The translations under genes were made by a program, and so were the position numbers. This document shows positions 57,369 through 64,000 of a stretch of 64,000 nt of DNA, in pieces. The stretch spans positions 124,001 to 188,000 of the forward strand of contig CALYLX010000156.1 in NCBI GenBank assembly GCA_944990035.1. Reading direction: 5' to 3'. Position 1 is the stretch's first letter. Each line of letters opens with the position of its first letter. A model generated the notes under the pieces. That model ran no database searches and was not told the DNA's origin. It saw only the letters and a list, made by a program, of their open reading frames with translations. Source of the DNA: Clitopilus passeckerianus (lineage: Eukaryota > Basidiomycota > Agaricomycetes > Agaricales > Entolomataceae).

Positions 57369-58489
57369 CTACTTCTTTCCCGCTGCCGCCCTCCGCTTCT
57401 TCGCAGGTGGTTCCGTCTTTTCCTCCACTTCGTTGCCAGGGTTAGTAGCTGGTTGCTCCAAAGATTCATTCTCCTAAGTTGGACCAAGAAGCGAATTAGT
57501 GGTGTTATTGACCCTGGTGATAACATGGTGCTTACAGAATCAATGGTTTCAGGTTCAGCGGGCCTCTTGCCTTTACCCTTGGGCGTGCTCTTCGGTTTGG
57601 GTGCAGACTTGGATGAAGAAGCCGAAGCCGAGGCAGGAGGTTTAGATGGTGATGCGGGAGGGGATGAGTTACCCCAAGCCTTTGAACGTTTACCTACGCA
57701 AGATGAGAAGAGTGTTATACTATCATTGAAGAAGAACATACCTTTGCGAGGTGAAGTGCTGGATGTACCTTCACCGGAGATAAAGCCAATGTCGAAAAAC
57801 TCAACTGGGATCCGCTTGCCGATGCTGTCGTCACCACCAGTGGCTTCACCTGTGATAGTGCCAGTGACCGCGCAGTGGGAGTTGGCGTGAACGTTAAGTT
57901 TGTCGAAGCGAGTGTTTCCGGTTTGGCCCTGAACATCAAATGACGCCAAGCGGATGTCCCCAAGGGTGTATTGCATGACATCGAAATTGAAGTGGATTTT
58001 GTCGAATTTCTCTCCAGCCTAAAGAGAGATTATTAGAGCAAGATTAAGGGAAGTGGGTGACGACTTACTGCGCCGGCGATGACGATAGTGGGAGGGATGG
58101 GAATCTTCGATTCAACAGGGTACATCTGTATAAAAGAATATATGAGTTATTGTTTTTATTAGGGAAGGCGAATAGTACCGTACCGTTTGGGCTTCGATCA
58201 GCATATCATAATGTTCAGTCGAGTAGCCAGCGCCGACATCGAAGTCGAGTGGGATGGAAGCTATCTTCCCGCTAATGAAGTAAGCGCGGTCGTCGGGGAA
58301 AGGATCTGTGCGATTCATCGGAAGGAAGTGATGCATAAGGGCGACTGCAGCCTGAGCATCACCTTTTTCGTCCATTCCAAGGAATAGCTCGGCGTCATAC
58401 GCATAAGTCCGAGATTTCTTGTTTTGAGTTGCTGAACGACGATCGGTGCAGAAGACAATGCCGACAATAGTAGCGGACCCGTTAGTCAT
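57369..58489 (-). CDS. Helitron-linked nuclear protein of unknown function
   Basis: Five or six exons join in frame from the ATG at 58489 (MTNGSATIVGIVFCTDRRSA). The first exon has YDAELFLGMDEKGDAQAAV, then LMHHFLPMNRTDPFPDDRAY and FISGKIASIPLDFDVGAG. Later exons have MYPVESKIPIPPTIVIAGA, YTLGDIRLASFDVQGQTGN, and a Ser/Pro/Lys-rich tail ending PPAKKRRAAAGKK, a nuclear localisation signal. The beta-rich core resembles the single-stranded-DNA-binding OB-type proteins carried by some Helitrons, but I see no diagnostic motif. The MHHFLPMNRT pattern is familiar to me as a multicopy uncharacterised basidiomycete protein. Its stop is 66 bp from the helicase ATG once the retrotransposon is removed, and it is on the same strand. 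Confidence 0.72.
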
Positions 58490-59817
58490 GATGGTTTGTC
58501 AATGGTGTAGGAGTGTGGAATGCTGGTGGTGTAATCACAGTAAGAATCTACGGCTTTAAATACGTGAAATTTGATATTACAGAATTTTATGTACCGAAAT
58601 GTTGGAGATTTTGGCTATGTGTTCCGAATAGCTTTCATTTGTTGGGGAAATATGACGCATGATGACGACGTGGAAGAAATTTTACATCCCAACGTCCTTC
58701 AGGATTCACTATAAGGGTCGACGGATGAGTTCAAAGAATCGTTGACGCCGTCGGCTTGGAGCACTTACGAAAGGTCACCACCGAGTGTGTCTTCTAGTGC
58801 GGTTTCCGCCATCATTTAGGCTGCGCTTGTGAGGCTAACGGGCCAGCCTAGCGTCGGTGTTTGTGGTAGGGTGGTCCAGAGCCGGAGTGGGGTGAGGGTT
58901 TAGGTCGAAGCTGGAGAGAGCTGTGGAGGCGTTGAAAGATTGATTTGGTGAAACTTTCCACGGTCACGTGGGTGGACGGACTTGATCGAAGTAATGAGGT
59001 CGGGTGTATGCTTATATTATTCAGATGAGAGGAGAAGAAGTGGACATCGGTTCGGCACTGAGTGCACCATCTCAGAGAAAGAAGTCGTACCTGGTCAACG
59101 CACTTGTCAAGCTCAGAGCGAGTGATAAGAGTGGTTGGGATTGTCACAGTAGCCATTGTTAGCTTGATTGTTGTGGGTGTGTTTAGTAGGCTTGTGCAGA
59201 AGCAGACTGGAGAGGTTTATGGGGCTTGAAGTATGAGATACGCGCCTTAAATATGTTGCTTTGAGCTCGACGTACCTTATTGTAGTTGGTAATGAGGACT
59301 TAGACTCGTCTGTTTTAGTGGAGATGGAGCGAATTACTCTGCAAATTGTAGGGCTGTTTCAGCACCTTGCCTACTTCAAATGGCCCTCATGCGAGCCTCG
59401 GGGCCTACGATGCGGCGTTTAAGCATGAGGCAGATGTCCATCTACCGTTTTCACTCCACTGGAATGATTCCAAATGGTCACAGTGCGGGCGTTAACAAGG
59501 ACCAGTGCCTCCTTGCTCCGCGCTTGACGAGGTACACATCTTTCGAGGCTGATAATGCGTCCCCAAGCTATGAGCGGCCTAAAACGTGGATGCAACGATA
59601 CAAGCCAGACTCGCCAGTATCACGACATGAAAGAGTTGACCGAACTCCACTAAAATTCTCATAATCGTGATTGTAATCATACGAAATAGGTACAGTAAAT
59701 GCAATTGCAAATATAAACCATCGAGTCTGGTAGGAAAACCATCCGTCCATTGAACCGGAAACATCTCCACCATATCATATAAGAGAACATTACTCTCGCC
59801 TCGTCTCGCCTCATCTG
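58490..59817. other. upstream flank of the Helitron partner gene
   Basis: The 5' end of the Helitron is expected in here. One 102-codon frame on the minus strand starts at an ATG (59156, MATVTIPTTLITRSELDKCV) and meets a GTACGA donor after DQ, so it may be the first exon of a small gene. No family is recognised. The rest shows no clear feature. Confidence 0.4.
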
Positions 59818-62800
59818 CTATCTCCTCCCATATCTCCCCCTATCCCTCGACCGATCTCTCTCCCAATCCCTCCCCCTGCCCCTCTCCCCAGGTCCGTCTC
59901 GATAATACCCTCCCGCTCCACTCGAACTCCCCCCACTCCCGCCTCCATCACGATAATATCCCGCAGCTCTGCCCGCACCTCCACTTCCAACCGTACTCAC
60001 ACTCGCTCCGTCCCTGTAATACCCCGCCCCTAGTCCAGAGCCAGGCCCAGAACTAGAACCGGTACCAGAACCCGTCGAATACGGCAAATTATACTCAAAC
60101 CCATCAACCCCAGACACCGAACCACTTCTATTCGCCAACGTAGTCGCAGGAGCACTCGCAGGAGGTGGAGGAGGGATTGGGGATATACTCATAGGCACGG
60201 ACCCAGCCCTCGTTGAAGACGCAGCTGAAGAAGGGCGAGGTGGGAGGTTGGGGATCCTATGTCCTGCTGTCGACGAAGACGCTGCACCAGAACTCGTCGT
60301 AGAATTCGAATTCGAAGGCGTTACTTGGACGGGGGCTTGGGGTTGGGCCTGGAGGAACGCAGGTACATAGCTCGGAAGTTTAGGCGTAGCAAGTGGTGTG
60401 GCGATCCCACCGGTCGCCGCTGTCGTGGTCGTGGCCGTAGTTGATATCCCGCCTCCCACACCTCCACCAGTAGCATAAGCCATCTGAGCATGAAAGGTCT
60501 CCGAGCCCGAAAGGGTATTCAGCAGGTTCCCCATATGCTGGGCTTGCTGGAGTTGTTGCCGCTGCAACAGCGCCTGCTGCTCCCTGTCCCTCGCCTCTGC
60601 CTCAATTTTCGCCCTAGCCTCCCTAACCGCTTTCAACGGATGGTCCTTCAACGGATGGCCCAGCTTCTTCGCCTCGGTCATCGTGGTGTCTGTCGCGCTT
60701 GTTCCAGCTGTTGAACTCGATCCAGCATCAGCAGGCGAGCTTGTGCTGGCAGCTGCAGCTGCGGGTTTCTCGATAGCAGCCTTCTTCCTCGCAGGTTTCT
60801 TCTCCTTTCCCTTAGTCGTTCCTTCCTCCCTATACTCCCCATCTTCCTCATCCTCCAACTCATCAACTTGCTCCTCCCCCTCCTCGTCCGACGAATCCCC
60901 ACTCGCTCCCGCCCGTTTCCTCTTCCCCGTAATACCGCCTTTACTCGCCGGCCTCGCCGTCGTCTGGATCTTCTTCCCGAGAGATTTGGTTGGAAGAGTG
61001 GAGGAGGAAGCGGTGGCGGAACCAGGAGGGGGAATCCTGACGTTCCGTAGGAACTCAAACATCGTCTTGGCACATCGATCGTTCATCCGGATATCTTCAT
61101 GCTTCTCACGGACGTCTTTCCTCATATCCTTGATCGTTTTCCTATAACGCAGGTTATCATCAGCCTCCCAACATTCCCTTCCCTCGAAGAAACGATGTAC
61201 TTACGCCAACTCCCCCCTCCCCATCCCCCCACATTCCGCCACACACAACGCAACAACAATAAACTCAATCGGCGCAACCTTCCCCACATCCTTAAACGCC
61301 ACCGGTCCCCACTTTGCGTCAAGCGCCAACTCAGAGAAGGTCTCAAAGGTGGAGATGACGCGGTCTTGGAAGGGTTGGGTGAAGGGAGAGGGGTTGGAGA
61401 GCCATTTTTCGAGCACGGGGATCGAGCCCGCTGATTTTATGTCTTTGCCTGTGGGAAGAAGGGGGTTAGTATGGTGTGAATGAGGAGACGAGGAGAGGGA
61501 GAAAATGAAGGGTGGAAAGTCGAACAGGAATTGAATAAGAGAGGTCGAGATAGAGAACGAGGTTGGAGAATGCGAAGGCAGAATAAAGGGAATATAAGTA
61601 GGGCATGAAATAAGGGGGATGCGAATGAACGAAGGTGGAAGATGTTGGAGGAGAGATGAAGGCAGGATGAAGGAAGAAAAGACGAAGAAGGGACGTGAAC
61701 ACGGTTCGATAAGATATATACGTACGAAGAAGTTGTACGGTTCGAAAGGAAAAGGTTGAAGAAGTAGATGGGCAGGAATATAGCATTGGCATGTGAAGGT
61801 CGAAGAATGAAAATAGGTTGGGCACGGAAGGGAGAATACGAGTCGAAGAACGTGGGGGTAAATGTCCAAATATAGAGAAACTTGACCAACGGCAGGGAAG
61901 GGATGAAGAGTTCGCGGCGAGGGGATAGCGACGAAATGCCATGAACAACAAACGAGGAAAGACCAAAGGCGAAAGATGAAAGTCGAAAAAGTGTACGTAC
62001 GAAGAAAAGTTAAAAGTCAAAATTCATATCCCAAGCAAAAAGGTCGAAGGCGTAAATGCAACGAAGGGAGTTTATAAGTAAGTCGAAACGCTCGTCGAAT
62101 AAAAGAAGGAAGTCCAACGAACCAAAGGGGGTAGTAGAATGTAGAAAGAAGGTGGAAGAAGGTGGAACACAAAGATCAAGGGGATGGGTATGCATGTTAT
62201 GAGCCAAAGGTGTAAGAAAAGGAAGGGTAGATTGGGACGAACCACGCTCTATGTCTAAAAAACGCAATCGAGAAAATCGAAATGAAGAAGGTGGGGGACG
62301 AAGTCGAACAGAAGGGGTTGAGAGCAAGGGAAAGGGAGAAGGAAGAGTGAATGGCGAAGACGCAAGCGGAGTGAATTGGGATGTGAAGGGTGGAGGAAGC
62401 ACGAACAAATTAATGAAGGTTAGAAGGGGATGCAAATTGTTTGAATGAAAGGCAGAAAGAAAAGAAAGGACGGACAAAAGGAGTGGAATCAAAGGTAGAA
62501 ATCAAGGAGCGATGAAAATGGAAGATAAAGGGGCGGGAGAAGGGATGTGGAAGGTGAACGCGGAGAGAAAAATAAGAGTAGAGGAACGAACATGAAAGAG
62601 TCGCGTAATTCAAAACGAAAATAGAAGACGACAGGAAGAAAAGGCAGAAAGAAGGGAAGGAAAGATGCCAGACTTCGAGAAAACGCATACACACCTTGTC
62701 CCTTCCCAGTCCCCCTCCATGCCTCCATGCAATACACCGCCTGACTAACACACCTAAAATCACTTCCGCGACTCTGCTCCCAATCCAAATTCCCACTGCC

Positions 62801-63602
62801 CAGCCCACTCTCCTCTTCCCCACCCTCCCCACCTCTCAGAAACCTATCCAACAAGCTCCTAATAAAGGATGCCCTTTCCGACGAGATGACTTGAAGTTTT
62901 TCAGCTGGGGTCAAAGCCATCCCAAGCTGAACGCGCTGGAATATTTCCCGCTCATCCCGGTCTGTGATGTCGTAGTACTCAACACAGACGATCTGTTTGT
63001 TAGAGAAGAGGCGGCGGTATTTTTCCGGGAGGAGACGTTTGCGCCGTGTGGAGGCAGTTGAGGTGAGAGCGGGGCTGTCTTTGAACCAGAGTTTTTCGTC
63101 TGTGTGTCTGTTCGTCCCAATTGGGTCAGTAACAGCTTTTAATGCAAACGGTGAAGCGCGTAGACGCAGAGACTTACGGATCCTTATGTGGGATCAACCC
63201 GTCCATAAACCGCTGTATACTCGTCAACCGCTGTTTCCCGTCAATGCACACTTTCTTCTCGAACCCGTCCTCGCCTGTCGAGACGGCAAAAATGATAGGC
63301 GGGATGTAGAAATTCCGGAAAACAGAGTCGATGAGTTTTATCTGTTTCGTCTCAGGCCAGACCACCGAGCGCTGGTACTCCGGCGCTACATCAATGTCGG
63401 ACGTATGCATCTGGTCGTGCAGAGCCTGCGCTGTGTACGTCGTTGCTCTTGGAACTTTGAGTGCGTTCCGGAGCTTGTACCCGCCATCCCCCTTCGAGCC
63501 AGTTTTGCCTTTGCCGCTTTTTGACTTTTTGGATTTCTTTCGGGAGGACTCGCCTTCGGAGGAGGAGAGGGATGTTAGTTCCGAGTATTCCGAGGACGAC
63601 AT
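59818..63602 (-). CDS. DUF262 (GmrSD/ParB-like N-terminal) domain protein with RGG/RD-rich tail
   Basis: Four exons (63602-63178, 63107-62695, 61448-61205, 61141-59818) give 801 residues. The N terminus is Ser/Lys-rich. The DUF262 core follows: LHDQMHTSDIDVAPEYQRSV and WPETKQIKLIDSVFRNFYIP, then VCIDGKQRLTSIQRFMDG with the family's DGxQR motif, and EYYDITDREIFQRVQLGMAL-like elements across exon 2. The domain is best known from bacterial type IV restriction (GmrSD) and ParB/sulfiredoxin-like proteins, where DGQQR binds nucleotide. The C half is low complexity: acidic and Lys-rich (DEEGEEQVDELEDEEDGEYR), Ala/Ser/Gln-rich, and three GYYRDG repeats ending in an Arg-Asp/Arg-Gly tail like those of RNA-binding proteins. 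Exon 3 begins after a 1,246-nt intron. The cellular role is unknown. Confidence 0.85.
61449..62694 (-). other. 1,246-nt pyrimidine-rich intron of the DUF262 gene
   Basis: GTGTGT donor and CCACAG acceptor; the flanking codons join in frame (GGACAAG|GC AAA). The coding strand is dominated by C/T with Ser/Phe/Leu codons, so several long open frames (up to 184 codons) run through it; I read them as compositional artefacts. It is 20-fold longer than neighbouring introns. No transposon termini are seen. Confidence 0.7.
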
Positions 63603-64000
63603 GGAGAAGAGAGGATGGAAAAGGTACGTTGACGGAGGCGAACGAAGGGAGGAAAGACGTAAACAATCACGCGTCACGCGTCTGCATCGCCACTGAATTA
63701 AACACATGACGTTGATGTCACGGATCTGTCAACCGAGATTTCGTTTTTTTTTTTTTTTTTTTTTTTTTAAGATCATCCACGTAGGGTATATTTTAGACGT
63801 ACTCAAAATATACAAAAAACTGGGTGTGCGATAACAGTCCCGCGAGGGCAGGCTACACCTAAATCATCCCTCTCATCAACCTGGACAGCTTCGGACTGTC
63901 CTGTGCTCCTACTAGCGACTGACATCCGGATTTCAGAGGAGTCCCACCCCATTCTCCGGGTGGATGCGCCTAAGATAAGCCCCAAACCACCAGTGTGGGC
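63603..64000. other. window edge, promoter side of the DUF262 gene
   Basis: No gene. It holds a T25 homopolymer and a stretch AAATCATCCCTCTCATCAACCT that resembles part of the duplicated block at 34.8 kb, too short to be decisive. Confidence 0.45.
63744..63768 (+). repeat. poly(T) tract
   Basis: 25 uninterrupted T, about 140 bp upstream of the DUF262 start. It could be a poly(dA:dT) promoter element or the poly(A) tail of an old antisense retroinsertion. Confidence 0.9.

Larger units (their letters stand above)
45733..58489 (-). mobile_element. Helitron-like element, interrupted by a Ty3 retrotransposon
   Basis: The coding part of a Helitron on the minus strand: the Rep/helicase gene (45733-50056) and a same-strand partner gene (57369-58489), split by the LTR element at 50078-57318. 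The coordinates are those of the genes; true termini (5' TC and 3' hairpin plus CTRR, transposed between A and T) could not be fixed by eye. Confidence 0.7.

Noticed and set aside
61201..62832. Several long overlapping open frames (up to 184 codons) on the minus strand
   Set aside because: They lie inside the 1,246-nt intron whose splice sites restore the DUF262 frame exactly. They consist of Ser/Phe/Leu/Pro runs expected from C/T-rich DNA.
1..64000. tRNA, rRNA, CRISPR arrays
   Set aside because: Scanned for GTTCRANNC T-loops, rRNA-like conserved blocks and regularly spaced repeats. Isolated GTTCGA sequences (for example near 55 and 26805) lack paired stems; no arrays seen.
63780..64000. Possible third copy of the 34.7/37.0-kb duplicated block at the window edge
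   Set aside because: Only a short run (AAATCATCCCTCTCATCAACCT and neighbours) is similar and the window ends; not enough to call.

Overview
The window reads as nuclear DNA of a mushroom-forming basidiomycete (Agaricomycetes). Genes are split by many short GT-AG introns (mostly 40-75 nt) and are monocistronic. The families are typical of that group: lineage-expanded seven-helix membrane proteins, BTB proteins with a Cys/Arg-rich tail, small secreted proteins, a beta-trefoil protein, a basidiomycete-type Ty3 chromovirus and a Helitron. No rRNA, tRNA or CRISPR was found. All gene models are my own conceptual splicing; I could not run any search.

Layout. 1.4-14.4 kb: four paralogous seven-helix membrane protein genes on the minus strand (A 1404-2653, B 4913-6220, C 7043-8367, D 13103-14399). 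C and D are intact in frame at every junction, A has a one-base break in an A run, and B has one nonsense codon. A pirin gene (3516-4415) lies between A and B. Between C and D is a graveyard holding degenerate copies of that pirin, of the SET gene at 37.6-39.2 kb, of the DUF5648 gene at 31.8-32.4 kb, and a P450 remnant. 15.3-18.6 kb: spindle checkpoint gene MAD1. 19.6-44.9 kb: sparse single genes with long gene-poor stretches: a secreted protein, a zinc-finger protein, two BTB paralogues, a DUF5648 secreted protein, a Cys-rich secreted peptide, a SET protein, a beta-trefoil protein, a fifth seven-helix protein and an APH-type kinase-fold gene. 45.1-45.7 kb: a broken pore-former/lectin-fold-like gene.

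45.7-58.5 kb: a nested mobile block. A Helitron Rep/helicase gene and a same-strand partner gene lie about 66 bp apart once a complete Ty3 chromovirus (50078-57318) is removed. The chromovirus has a GGAAT target duplication and LTRs that differ by one base. Next to its 5' LTR is a primer-binding site complementary to the predicted 5' end of its own RNA, which suggests Tf1-like self-priming. 59.8-63.6 kb: a DUF262 protein with a long RGG/RD-rich tail, split by a 1.25-kb pyrimidine-rich intron.

A theme across the window is single-base losses inside short homopolymers of otherwise well-preserved genes (membrane gene A, APH gene, Helitron, five or more in the retroelement). This looks more like consensus error in a long-read assembly than decay. 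The substitution-type stops in membrane gene B and in the 45.1-kb gene are better candidates for real inactivation.
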